Positions 43,852 through 55,800 of a stretch of 64,000 bases of DNA are shown here, one piece after another. The DNA comes from Gloeopeniophorella convolvens (Eukaryota > Basidiomycota > Agaricomycetes > Russulales). Position 1 is the first letter of the stretch. Each line of letters opens with the position of its first letter. The position numbers were made by a program, and so were the translations under genes. A model generated the notes under the pieces. It searched no databases and was not told the DNA's origin. It saw nothing but the letters and a program-made list of their open reading frames with translations. The stretch lies in assembly GCA_022496205.1 (NCBI GenBank), contig WTXD01000006.1, positions 248,001 to 312,000 on the forward strand, given 5' to 3'.

Positions 43852-46197
43852 TCAACTCCAGACGTCGAGCATCAACCTCGACCGCTCCTTGAGCAGCTTA
43901 AGCTCTGCCGCGCCCTCAACCTCCGCTGAGCCGCCCTTCGCCTCACCGAGAATGCGCGCGAGGGTCTCCTCGACGGACTTGCTCATGCTCTTCGCGTCAC
44001 CGCAGATGTAGATGTAGCCCTTGCCGTTCAAGATGGCGTCCGCAATTTGCACGCGATCCTCCCAGACGAGGTCCTGTACGTAGATCTTCCCGCCATCGGG
44101 CTTGTACGGTGGCTCGCGCGAGAAGGCAGTGTGAAGCATGAACTTGCCCTGGAGCTCCTTGATGTACTCGGGCCACTCCTCCTTGTAAAGGTAGTCCTCG
44201 TTCGAGCGACGGCAGCCGTAGAAGAGTGAGATCCTTCCCCAGTCGTTGAGCGCATCTGGGCCATTCTTCTCAATCGAGCGACGAGCCAGTGCAACACGTT
44301 CCTGAATGAAGCCACGGAATGGCGCCACACCCTGAAAACGGTGGTGAATTTTTTTCTCGATCAGATTCAATAGAGCAACTTACAGTACCAGGGCCAATCA
44401 TGATGATGGGGCTCTTCGGGTTGGTCGGAAGACGGAATGTCGATCGGCGGACGTGGATTGGAACCTTGTAGATCGTTCCCTCGCGATGGGCACCTCTGGG
44501 ACCTTCAATGGCATACTGGGGGAATGCGACCGAAGCGGGGTCACTGCCCTCGCTGAGTAGCGGAGCGGTCTGGCCGTTGGCAGCGTACTTGAGATTGAGA
44601 AGGAAGTTAGAGCCGACACCGAAGATTGCGCGGGGTGGGATGTGAGCGCCAGCCGAGTCGTACTTGAGGACGACGCAAGTGACGTGAATCGAGTTCGGGT
44701 TGAGCTTGGGGCTCGAGGAGATGGAGTAGTAGCGGGGCTGTAAACGAGTGATTGAAGAGACGATGATATCGAAAGGAATGCTCCATGCGGTGGTATTCTC
44801 CGTAGAAGGAGAGGCCCTGATGTCGTTGCCAGCAGCGAGTTGGAGGAGCTCGCCGAGTTTGAGGCAGCCTTCAGTGACGACAGCGTGATATTCTTCCTTG
44901 TTCGTGTTGAGGTTCTGGAGGTACGTCTCAGCGTCGGGCTTGGGCGCGAACTTTGCCAAAACGCCAAGGATTTGCCGACCTGCAACAGCGCTGATGTCGA
45001 GATAGTGCCGCAGTACTGTTCCGTAGGTCGTGGGGACAGGAAAGGGAACCTTCGCGAGTGCCGGATCGAGAGATTCGATGCCAATGACAGTGTCCCGCTT
45101 GTCCGAGAGTCCGAGAGCGCAGAGGAGACGTTCGACTTCTACTTCGGCATTGGAGGGCCAAACGCCGACGTGGTCACCATGCTGGTAGGTGATACCGGAA
45201 CCTTCAATGTTGAGCTCAACGTGCACACAGTTCCGGCTTTCCGTGTTCTGGAACAACTCGCGCGACACATCGATAGGAGCGGCGTAAGGGTTCTTCGCAT
45301 CATGAATGCCCTTAGACCTTGTAAGTGCCCGGGCCGAAAGTTCCCCTGGAGATAATGAGCATCGCAGCAGGAGGCATGCCAGCAAAAGTCAACGTACCGC
45401 GATAGACCTTCTCGGGCGCGACGGAGTCCTCAAGTTCTGAAACAATGAAGTCGGCAGTGTCGCCCCCTTGACCTTCTTCCACACCCATCACGCGAGCGAA
45501 CTCGTCCCACATGCCGTCCTTCCACTCGAGGTAATCTTCTTCCATGCTCTTGTCATCGTCACCCTCGCCACGTTCACCAATGCGAGTGGCGCCCATCTTG
45601 GTAAGGTGTTCGTCGACTTGCTTCGAGATAACGTTGTAGTGTTCGTACGTCCGGTTGCCGAGACCAAATACAACATACTTGAGACCCTCGAGCTTGTGTT
45701 CGCCGTTGCTAAACTCAAATGACTCGTCGGACAGATTCTGCATGAGCTGGACCGCGTTGTCGGTGGGCTCGCCCTCGCCATACGTGGCCATCACGAAAAT
45801 AGCGGCGCAATCTTCAGGGATTTGATCTAGGTTCTCAAAGTCGTATTCCTCCGGGTCGCAGACGAGGGAGGCGAGGCCGAACTTGGACTTCGCTTCTTTG
45901 GCGATACGGATGGCGTACTCCTCGGCAGTGCCAGTCTGGGAACCGTAGAAGATGACAAGGCGTTTTTTCTGATGCAAGGTCAGAAATAGTCGTACAAAGC
46001 AGGATAAGTAAGAGACTTACCCCGGCCTTCATCTTGGCCACGAAATCGCGGGGGTCGCCATGGCCGCCTGCCTCCTTGACAGGTGCTGCGGAAGTCTTTG
46101 GCTTAGAGCTGAAGACCTGATCGCGGAAGAGATAGAGTGAAGCAAGGACGACGCCCAAGAGGAGGACGATGACGTCCGACGAAGCGGAGAGCGCCAT
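43852..46197 (-). CDS. NCP1: NADPH-cytochrome P450 reductase
   Basis: Four exons (46197-46021, 45968-45398, 45345-44384, 44331-43852) give 729 aa. An N-terminal anchor (IVLLLGVVLASLYLF) places it on the ER. The FMN domain shows FYGSQTGTAEEYA, MATYGEGEPTDNA and VVFGLGNRTYEHYN. The FAD domain shows RYYSISSSPK, and the NADPH site shows IMIGPGTGVAPFRGFIQER, FYGCRRSNEDYLYKEEW and YIYICGDAKSMSK. It ends in DVWS, with the terminal aromatic that stacks on FAD. It transfers electrons to P450s and to ergosterol-pathway enzymes, so it relates functionally to ERG24 in this window. A pair of decamer repeats lies in its upstream region. Confidence 0.97.
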
Positions 46198-46666
46198 GTT
46201 AGAAGGGGAGAAAGAGGAAAAAGAGAAGCGAAAAAGAATGGGGAAACGCTCGAGCGATGGACGCAGCTATAAATCAAGCCGGCAGAAGAGGATCGTTTAC
46301 GTAATACTGTGATGTCTCATGTTGTCTTACGATCTCCAACGGAGGCGCCAACGGAAGCGCACCGAACACCACCGAACACCACCGAGGCGAGCCCATCAAC
46401 CCATCACCGGACTATCGCCTACTATCGCCCACCGTTTAATTACCAATTATCTAGCCCACCGGCCCCGGATATCGCCTGTGCTAGGATGCTGTGGAGTGGA
46501 CCTACGCTTCAAAGTTGCATCGCACAGTAAGGCACATGGACAGATGCGCCCCCTTTCAGTATCCTACGTTCCCGCCATCCGTGGGAGTGGCGTGATCATA
46601 CTGAGTGCGATAACCCTGTCTCTGGCAAATCCAACAGAACTCGCCGCATCTACATTCACGCCTCGT
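46198..46666. other. intergenic/promoter region of P450 reductase
   Basis: These 469 bp contain the upstream region of the reductase gene and the 3' flank of the SET gene. It holds the decamer repeat at 46361-46386 and two near-copies of CCAACGGA at 46337-46357. No gene is seen. Confidence 0.5.
46361..46386 (+). repeat. tandem decamer ACCGAACACC (2.6 copies)
   Basis: Two perfect copies followed by ACCGAG, about 165 bp upstream of the P450 reductase start. Confidence 0.8.
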
Positions 46667-48115
46667 TTACGCCCCGGACATCTCGGGCTCTGGCCGTCCT
46701 ACTTGCATTGCCTCCCTCCGCCCCCACATCGGATGTCTTCGTGGCTCAGACAGCGCCAGCCGCATCTCCTCTGCCAGCTCGCTGTCCAAACCTAGTTCGT
46801 ATGATGTCCATCGGACCGCCAGTCTTGCCCATGCCATTACTGCTTCTGCGCTAAATCCATGTGTTATGACACACGCCCCGCACGCTTAGTTTGGAAGTAA
46901 AGTTCAGACCTGGGCGAGACTTACTCCGAGTGGGCAGCCGCAACTAGCGTGGCGTCAGCCGCAAGACGTCCGCGCTCGCTCGTGTACCCCTCGGCATCGC
47001 CGAGGGACCAGATTCGCTTCGCGATGCGAATTGCCTCCCGTCCATCGATCGCGCCGTGACCCCATGTGGAAAACCGCTTTTGAAGATCCCCCATGGCACT
47101 CAGCCTATCATCGGATTCCTTGGACTTCTCTTCGGACAATGTGCAGCATGCGCACATGCAAGTGAAGTCATAAACTTGCTCCAGGTAACGTCTATTCCTC
47201 ACATATGACTGCCATGCGTGCGAATTGGAACAGCGCCGGCTCACCTCCTCTCCTCGCGCGTCTGCTGTGTCTTGAAGTATGCCGTCAGCAACTCTTCATC
47301 CTTCTTGATGGCCTTAAAGGCATATACGACCAAAACTCCCTCACGCTCTCTCCATGAGTAGACGGAGTTGAACGTATGGGAGCATCCGTGGTTCAGTCGT
47401 GCCATTGTTGGAAATAGGCCGACGTTCGATCCGGCGGCTACGGCGTTGGTCTGGAATATCGCCAGTGGAAGCTGCTCCGCGAGTGCCTCAGGGGCGAGGC
47501 CCTGGGGTATGTGCACGTAAGAAAGGTTGTAGAATGCGGCCGCCTCGCCAGGCGACAGCTTCCGGACAGAGTCCAAGATCAGCTGCGAGGGCGATGATGC
47601 GACTGCATATTTGAATTGATCAGTCCAACCGCTGAGCGGACAGCCTCCACCCACTCTGTCTTGGCACCAAAACTAAGGGCCGCTCCCGAATCAAGAGTTC
47701 CCCCCGCTGGTGGCAGCATGCTGCTGATCAATACATTGCAGTCACATACGTGAAAGTGAAAGGGCGCTGACTCGGATGTCACGGACAGCAATCATGCCCT
47801 TGCCTCTCCCGGGAAGGTCGCGAACAACAAACGGAGGATTGATTTCATGTGAATCTGGGCGCGACAGACCGAGCAGCGTTGACAAGTCGCTCCATAGCGG
47901 AGTCCACCATATTAGACCAAGAAGAATAGCAGCACAAGCAAGGGCAAATCTCCTCCGCACCGAGGAAGCCTACACACAAGGTCAGCAACGCGAGCGACGT
48001 GCAACGTGGAGGTCAGCTGAGCGCCTACATTGCCGTGGTTGTTTATGGCACTAGTGTCTGTCGGTGCAGAGTTCGTTGTATCACGGACGTTGACAGCTCT
48101 CTTGCGGACGGCCAT
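46667..48115 (-). CDS. SET-domain protein with N-terminal membrane anchor
   Basis: Six exons (48115-48029, 47969-47772, 47706-47655, 47602-47245, 47191-46925, 46850-46667) give about 381 aa. After a short polar N-terminus comes a hydrophobic segment (RRRFALACAAILLGLIWW) that looks like a membrane anchor. The SET domain starts FVVRDLPGRGKGMIAVRDI and GELLIRERPLVLVPR. It contains the NHxC element in MARLNHGCSHTFNSVYSW, then EELLTAYF and a post-SET cluster CMCACC. SMYD-like fungal SET proteins of this kind methylate lysines, often on unknown non-histone targets. One splice site (exon 5 start, 47191 or 6 nt earlier) is ambiguous. It is divergent from HUT1. Confidence 0.85.
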
Positions 48116-48396
48116 TGCGAAGTAGTACAAGCTGTGAGATAGGTTTGGAATATCACACAGGCCTCATCGGTGGTGATGGCAACGCGTACTTGACGGTCCT
48201 AGTTGATTGAACATCGTCGGAGTCGATGTCATTAGACGGTGCCCCTGCGTTGGGGTTAGGGTCAATCTTGTGAGATGGTGAAACTCGATCAGAGGTTGAG
48301 CAGTGCCACGTCGTCAATTCCTCACACTTATAACCAGAACCGCTGGCAGGTCGCTGGTACTTGAAGTCTCTGTGATTCTCTCGGTGTCGTGGCACA

Positions 48397-49863
48397 ATGT
48401 CTTTTATTCGGTATGTCATCTAGATATCTGTACTTCACGACTGACCATGGCTATGTAGACTCGCCGTCTGTGTGGTTGGCGTATATGCAATGTTCTTGGT
48501 GAGTCGCAGTTCGCCGGGCATGTATGCAACTACTGATACGTGGACACGTTAGCTATGGGCCATATCCCAAGAACGATGTAACGTACCATACTGTCTCCCG
48601 GGACCGCGTCTGATCTGTTGCTTCAGTGTCTGTTCCGTTCCAGTCTGTAGACGGCAGGGCGTCGGACAAGTTCAAATCGCCCATATTTCTCGGAACCTGC
48701 CAGAGCGCCCTCAGCTCAATATCAGCTCTCATATACTTATTCCTAAGGCGGAAACCTGGGCAAACCTTCTCTGAGCTGCTCGGTCTCTCCGCGCCAGCCG
48801 TTTCTACCAACGGCACATCGAACGGCGCAGCGAACGGAACCGCCAACGGCCACACCAAATCCAACGGCCATGCCAAGTCGAGCGGACACGCTGCTGCACC
48901 TCCCAAACACTCGTCTCCAAGGCCGCTCTTGATAAAATACCTCCAATGTGCCTTCTTCATCACCTCAGCTGCGCCCTTCGGCTTCGCCGCGCTCTCCCAC
49001 ATCTCGTACCCCGCAATGGTTCTCGCAAAGTCATGCAAGCTCGTGCCAGTCATGATCATGAACGTGCTCCTCTACCGCCGCGCGTTCGCACGGCACAAAT
49101 ACGTCGTCGTGGCGCTCGTGACTGCCGGCATAACGATGTTCATGGGCTTCGGCGGCGAAGGTGTGAAGAAGCACAGCGTGAAGAGCCCCGACAGCCCGAC
49201 GCTGCGCCATAGCATCATCGGGATGACATACCTGCTCATCAATCTGGCGCTCGACGGCGCAACCAACTCGACGCAGGACGAGATTTTCGCGCGGCACAAG
49301 GTGTCCGGGCAGCAGATGATGTTCTGGATCAACCTCATGTGCACCGCGCTCACGACGCTGATCTCTGTGCTGCCCCTGCCGCACATCCCCGTTCTCCACC
49401 CGTCCAAGGGGGGCGAGACGGAACTCAAGGGCGCGATTGACTTCCTGCGGAGCCACCCATCGATATTATACCCCCTTGGCCAGTTCGCGCTGACCGGCGC
49501 TCTGGGCCAGCTCTTCATCTTCGAGACGCTGCAGCACTTCGGTTCTCTCACACTCGTGTACGTGTTTCACGCGCAGCATTCCTAGTCTGCTGTAATTAAT
49601 GGACGGATCCAGGACCGTCACTCTTACGCGGAAGCTTTTCACGATGCTCCTTTCGGTCGTTCTGTACAACCACAAGCTGACGCCGGGCCAATGGTCGGGC
49701 GCAGGTGTGGTCTTCGCGGGCATTTCCGTAGAGGCCTGGGTCAAGCGTAGAGGTAAAATGCTCTTCTGTTTCAGCTTTCTTCAGCTGACGCATGAACGTG
49801 CCAGACGTGCACGCGAAACGTGTCATCCAGGAGAAGGAAAAGGCGAAGCTAAAGTCTTTGTAA
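48397..49863 (+). CDS. HUT1: UDP-galactose transporter homologue Hut1 (nucleotide-sugar transporter family)
   Basis: Six exons (48397-48410, 48459-48498, 48553-48577, 48627-49557, 49613-49752, 49805-49863) give 402 aa. The first three exons are only 14, 40 and 25 nt and together encode [20 protein letters not shown] and AISQERLSVPF. Family signatures follow: [55 protein letters not shown] and [20 protein letters not shown]. The C-terminus is Lys-rich, like ER-retained members. Hut1 carries UDP-sugars into the ER lumen. An Asn/Gly/His-rich loop (about residues 90-120) of low complexity separates helices 2 and 3. Confidence 0.94.
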
Positions 49864-49971
49864 AATCCAGATTTAGAATACAATTAGACCGCAAGACTAG
49901 AGCCGCGTGAAACGAAGTTAAAGCAGAGACGCGGGAACTGAAGCATAAAAGTTCCCCAGGCAGAGAGGAGG

Positions 49972-51030
49972 TCATGATTCCATCGCATCGGGATCATGTG
50001 CCGGGTTGTTGTCCACGAGCGGCCGCTTGTCCAGTCTGAAGGGGTCAAGGGCGGGCGGTCAGTCGCCGTGTAGCCTATAAAGATGGACACGCACCGTTCG
50101 TCCTCATCATCATCGTCCTCCCGCTTCCGCCGCGACACCGACTGGTGGTTACCAGGGAACCGTGATACTGCTATGTTGGCTCGGTAAATGCTCTCGTATT
50201 CCTGTTTGTTGTGCCCCGTAATCAGGAGACTGATATTCTGGAGCGGGCGAGTGATGACAGAGGTGCTCACCTTGATCTGAGTCAAGAAGCCACCGTTCGG
50301 AGAAATGCAATATCTCCGGTTTTGTACTAGATGGAGGGCGTCCTCCCATGAGAGTTGGAGATGCTGCATGACAAACATGATAACGAAGGCTGGGGACAAG
50401 CTGATACCACCTGACATAGAGATACGGTCAAAGCGCAGCGCGACGGGTACCATTGGCGGCTTACCGTTACAGTGTACGAGGACACGTCCGCCCTGAGCAA
50501 CCGCTGTGTTTATAAACTCTTTTGCTCTATATGGGTGGTATACACGTGTGCACGGGTCGGTCCAGTGATCGAGTGCGGACACCTCTCGACACGCACCTTG
50601 GAAACAAGCGAATAAGATTCTGCTCCTCAGAGTCCTGTACATCGAGCACGAGGTATTGAAAATTGTCTGGGAACCGAGGGCGGACCGAAAACGCTTCTTT
50701 TGCGTCGCGGATGCAAACACTGTGTGCAGGACGAACCCAAAGGCAGGGTAGCTCAGGGTGGCGAGGCACGTAAGTCGAGATGGGACGCGTACACATGCGT
50801 TATGCCAAGCTCCTTGAGCGTGTCTAGTTTCTTGGAGACTTGGAAGGGGCCAAGAAGGAGGCCCGGTAGGATCTCCTGGCATTCATGGCGCATGTCATAT
50901 CTGAGCCGGGTCAGGTCAGTCGTCTGCAGTGCGGGATTTGGGGCAACGGCACGGACCTCCACTCGACGTCGCCAGGTCCTTGAATGAGGTCCTGAAGCTC
51001 CTGGGAGTTGTTCGCGAGTCGAACGTCCAT
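49972..51030 (-). CDS. STYX-like dual-specificity phosphatase fold lacking the catalytic arginine
   Basis: Seven exons (51030-50957, 50900-50793, 50719-50597, 50526-50465, 50410-50271, 50201-50095, 50035-49972) give 225 aa. The fold is recognisable from ILPGLLLGPFQVSKKLD, LGITHVVCIRDAKE, FQYLVLDVQDSEEQNLI, the P-loop and AFVIMFVMQHLQLSWEDAL, then NRRYCISPNGGF and EYESIYRANI. The P-loop reads HCNGGISLS: Cys121 is present, but the Arg expected six residues later is Leu127. The signature Cx5R is therefore broken and the protein is probably a phosphate-binding pseudophosphatase like STYX. An intron splits the P-loop after HCN. The divergent ZNG1 gene starts 186 bp away. Confidence 0.88.
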
Positions 51031-51215
51031 GGTGGACGATGTGATGGTGGGATTGCTGGAAGGAGGGACGTGGGGGGAGGCAAAGACGCGACGAGCTGCG
51101 GGGACATAGACACGCGAGCTGTCGCGGCTGAATTACGTGAGGACGCGAATTCCCATCCCACAGCGCGTCCGAGTCTCGAATCTCTGCCTCGACCACGACA
51201 ACTGACAACCCCATT

Positions 51216-52757
51216 ATGAGCGACGACGAGGATATTCCGTGAGCTCGCTTCTCACGTATGCACTCTATTGGAGGTGGTGTTGAGCGCAACGCCACAGCAA
51301 TCTCATCGAGCCAACGCCCGAGAGTGAGCCTGCTGCCGACAGCGACCGACCCGCGGATCATCAAGTTCCTCTCACAATTATCTCTGGGTTCCTAGGTGCT
51401 GGAAAATCAACGCTTCTCAAGTGCGTATACCTTGCTATAGTGTTGTCTCCTCCCCAGCCTGACATATTCAGGCGTATCCTCACCGAAAATCATGGATACC
51501 GCATCGCGGTCATAATGAACGAGTTTGGAGATACAGCTGTGCGCTTCTGATTCTACGTCATCGTGGAGTGGCTTATCTCTGCTCAGGACATCGAATGTTT
51601 GTCCGGTCACCATCCCTCGATGCGCGCAGCGATATGACGAGCGGACAGCCAGAGCCATAAATGTGTCGTCCACCTCGGACCCCTACGCAGAGACATCCGA
51701 GGAGTTTCTCGAGCTCTCGAATGGCTGTCTCTGCTGTAGCATCAAGGACACTGGCGTCGCAGCCATCGAAAAGCTGATGCAGCGCAAGGGCGCCTTTGAT
51801 TATATCCTGCTGGAGACCACGGGTCTGGCGGATCCAGGTATGCCACCACCATCATCGCACGGGTTGATATCCGTATGTCATACCTCCTCACAGGTCCTAT
51901 CGCATCAATATTTTGGCGGAACGAAGAGTTCAACAGACGAAACGGGAAAGATATCATCTTGGATGGCGTTGTATGCGTAGTTGATGCAATGTTTGGCAGG
52001 AAGGTATGTTCTACGTCCGGTATCATGTGAACTCTATTCACGGTTCTTATTAGCAAATGGAAGAGGATCACACCGACGAAGGCATCGGCGAGAGCTTAAG
52101 GTCAGTGTCGATGCAGTGCGTCGCGTCGCGTTTCTGAGGGATGAGAACAGGCAGATTGCAGCGGCGGACGTCATTTTACTGAACAAGACAGACTTGGTAT
52201 CTCCAACGGACCTCCGGGCTACAGAGGACCTACTATTCAAGATCAACCCTGCTGTCACCGTTCATCGTACAATTCGGGCCGAGATTGACCTCAAGCACGT
52301 CGTCAACATCCGCGCATACACTTCTCGAGATCCGCTGCACTTGAGCACACCCCAACATGACAACCATGACCATGGCCGCGACCACGAAGATCCCGATCAC
52401 GTTCACAGCACGCACTACGAAGTACGAGGCATCACGAGCCTCCAGGTGAATTGTTCGGTGTTGTCCCCCGAACAACAGATACGCCTAGAAGAGTGGATAC
52501 GTACGGTACTATGGGACAGTCATCTTCCGGAACACGCCGCCGGCGCTGGCAGCCCAACGCTGGAAATCCTGCGCTGCAAGGGGATATTTGGCACGCGGTC
52601 CGGTCAGACGTATGTGTTGCAAGGCGTTCGCAGCCTCTACGAACTAGAGCCTCTCGAGGGTGACAAATTTGGATTACCGGAGCATGGGAAGCTTGTATTC
52701 ATCGGAAAGGGCCTTGACGATGTAGTCAGAAAGAGTCTAGAGAACATCATCCAGTGA
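51216..52757 (+). CDS. ZNG1: COG0523 zinc GTPase/metallochaperone (ZNG1/CobW-like)
   Basis: Eight exons (51216-51238, 51298-51420, 51472-51538, 51587-51596, 51649-51837, 51894-52003, 52054-52100, 52151-52757) give 391 aa. Walker A is GFLGAGKST (residues 38-46). The metal motif CLCC is residues 101-104 in [12 protein letters not shown], followed by [10 protein letters not shown] and NKTD. A His/Asp-rich loop ([17 protein letters not shown]) precedes the C-terminal CobW domain. ZNG1 proteins use GTP to deliver zinc to methionine aminopeptidase. Exon 4 is only 10 nt (Asp-Ile-Glu and part of Ser) yet is needed to keep the NEFGDTADIE segment in frame. Confidence 0.93.
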
Positions 52758-52897
52758 TTGCGGGTGGCATGTGCAGCCCCTAACCCCATCCTCTGTGTTG
52801 CGCCAGAACGGTACCGAAGACGAGTCGGTCCGGCCAAAATCTATAACTCTAGATTAGATTCCTGAGAGCAAAGTTTCTCGCTCATACACTCGCACTC

Positions 52898-55800
52898 ATG
52901 TCAACGCCAGAAGCCACTGATATTCGTGTAGTGACGACCATTGGCCATGTTGATCATGGCAAAACGACGCTCATGGATGCGCTGCTGGCCGCAAACAACA
53001 TAATCTCTTCGAGGATGGCTGGAAAGATTCGGTACATGGATAGCAGAGAGGACGAGCAGGAGCGCGGTATCACGATGGAGAGTAGCGCGGTGTCCCTGCG
53101 GTTCAAAGTCATGGAAAGACTGGCAGATGGCGGTGCGTGCGGCTGCAAGTCGCGCACTCGAGGTAGCATGACAGACTCACCCAGGCAGCTCCCCAAGGAC
53201 ATACTTTGTTAATATGATTGACACGCCTGGGCACGTAGATTTCTCTAGCGAAGTATCGACAGCCTCTCGCCTGGTGGACGGCGCCCTCGTCCTCGTGGAT
53301 GTGGTCGAGGGCGTATCATCGCAAGTGCGTCCAGAAGTCCGAGGCACATCAGCCTATGCTAACGCCCGCACAGACCGTCTCTGTCTTGCGGCAAGCATGG
53401 ACCGATCGTCTGCGGCCTATCCTCGTCATCAACAAGCTAGATCGCCTGGTAACGGAGCTAAAGCAGACGCCAATGGAGGCGTACCATCACCTCTCCCAGC
53501 TCATCGAACAGGCGAATGCCGTCATGGGGAGCTTCTTCGCGGGCGAGCGCATGGAGGACGACCTCCGCTGGCGCGAGGAGCGCGAGCGCCGGCTCGCGCG
53601 CAAGAAGGATGCCGTCGCAGAGCAAGCCGACGCGCTCGCGAACGACGAGGACGTGGTCGATTTCCAGGAGAAGGACGACGAGGACATCTACTTCGCGCCC
53701 GAGAAGGGCAACGTCGTATTCGCGTCCGCGCTTGGCGGGTGGGGCTTCCGCGTCGCGAGATTCGCACAGATCTTCGCGATTAAATTGGGGATCAAGGATA
53801 CAAACTTCAAGCGCGTGCTCTGGGGCGACTTTTATCTCGACCCGAAGACGAAGAAGGTCATCAGCTACAAGCACTTGCGCGGGCGCACGCTGAAGCCGCT
53901 CTTCGTCCAATTCGTGCTAGAGAACATCTGGGCGGTGTACGATGGTGTATTGTTGAATCCGTAAGTGACACCCTGCGTCGCGACGTGCGTTCGTATTCGT
54001 CTCATCCCGCCATCACCGCCGCAGGAACCCTGAGAAAGTCAGCAAAATTGTGTCAACGCTGAACCTCAAGATACCGCCGCGCGAACTGAATTCGAAGGAC
54101 CGTGCCGGCCTGCTGTCTCTAATTTTCAACCAGTGGCTCCCGCTGTCGACCGCCATCATCCAAGCCATCATAGATGTTGTACCCTCTCCGCGCGCGGCCC
54201 AACCAACCCGGATACCCAAGATGCTATATCCAGAACTTTTTGATGCGCAGGTCGAGCCGAAGAACAAGCTCGAGAAGGACTTGTATTCCTGTGACGCAGG
54301 CGAGGACGCGCGCATCGTCGCCTATGTGAGCAAGATGTTTGCCGTGCCAACGGTCCAGCTCCCCGAAAACAAAAAGCCGACGCTGTCGGTTGACGAGAGA
54401 CGCGCACGCGCAAAGGAGGCACGCCTTAAAGCGGAGGAGAGCCGGGAGCAGTCGAGAGCGGGCACCCCCTCCCTTGCGCCTGCGGTCACCCCGTCAGAGC
54501 ACCCCGCTCAAGATGACAGCCTCGACGGCCTGAAGGAGGCAGACGAGACCTTGCTGGGCTTCGCGCGGCTCTACTCTGGCATCATCCGCGTCGGCAGCAC
54601 CGTCGCTTGCATCCTCCCCAAGTACAACAACGACCTGGCGCCGACGCACCTGCGCAACAAGGCCCATGTGATCAACACGACGGTCGAGGCGCTCTACACG
54701 ATGATGGGCCGCGACCTCGTCGCAGTAGACAGCGTGAGCGCCGGGAACATCTTCGCCATCAGGGGGCTCGAGGGTTCGGTGTGGCGCTGCGCGACCATCT
54801 GCGCACCCTCCGCAGCTGGCGTGCAGGGCGAACACGCAGAAGACTGGATGATCAATCTCGGCAGCGTCAATCGGCAGGTATGCACGCCTGCACTTCCCCG
54901 CTCCTGCAGCGCGTAACGTAGTTCGCTGGTCGCAGGCTCCCCCGATCGTTCGGGTTGCGCTAGAACCCGCGATACCTGCGGATATGCCGAAGCTGATCCG
55001 CGGGATGAAGCTACTCAGCCAGGCTGACCCGTGCGTGGAGACGTTCCAGCAGTCCACTGGGGAGCACGTCATCCTGACTGCGGGGGAGTTGCATCTGGAG
55101 GTGCGTTTGCGCGCGATGCATATGATGTCCTGATGCGGGAACTGACCCACGCACGGTCTTAGCGATGCCTGAAGGATCTCCGCGAACGGTTCGCCAAAGT
55201 GGAAATCCAGCCCTCTGAGCCAATCGTGCCGTTCCGCGAGACGGCGGTGAAAGCCCCAGGTGTGTTCCGCTTATTTCTTCGGCTAATGCCATGAAATTAA
55301 ACTGGACGGGCGTGCAATTTGAAGACATGGCACCACCCAAAACACCTGGCGCTTTGCGGGGTACGATACACGGCTCGAGCTTCCAGAATCTCGTCACTTT
55401 CACTATCCGAGCTGTTCCCCTCCCGGAGCCTATAGCCGACTTTTTGCGCGGCAACTTGGTCGTGATCAAGCGGCTCCTTGCGGATCGAGCGCACGCGGAA
55501 AACGGCGCTTCGGTGGACGACGAGGACGAAGCCGAAAAAGCTGCCACTGCTGGCGACATTCTGCGCGTACCGACGGTTCGTCCGGAGCAGTTCTGGGACG
55601 TGTTTCAAGCCAAGTGCGAAGAGGCAGGCCCGGAATGGGCCCGCGTCACTGAGAACATCTGGGCGCTGGGTCCGCAAGGCGCGGGGGAATGTCTTTTAAT
55701 TGATTCTCGTAAAGATCAGGAGCGACAATCGTGAGTCCCTTTGTTGGTTCGTCTTCTGTCACCATCTGTACTAATTCGTTTTAGGCTGAGAAAGCGGCTG

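Noticed and set aside
48153..48419. 88-codon minus-strand open frame between the SET gene and HUT1
   Set aside because: It overlaps the HUT1 start codon and first exon in antisense and has no recognisable features.
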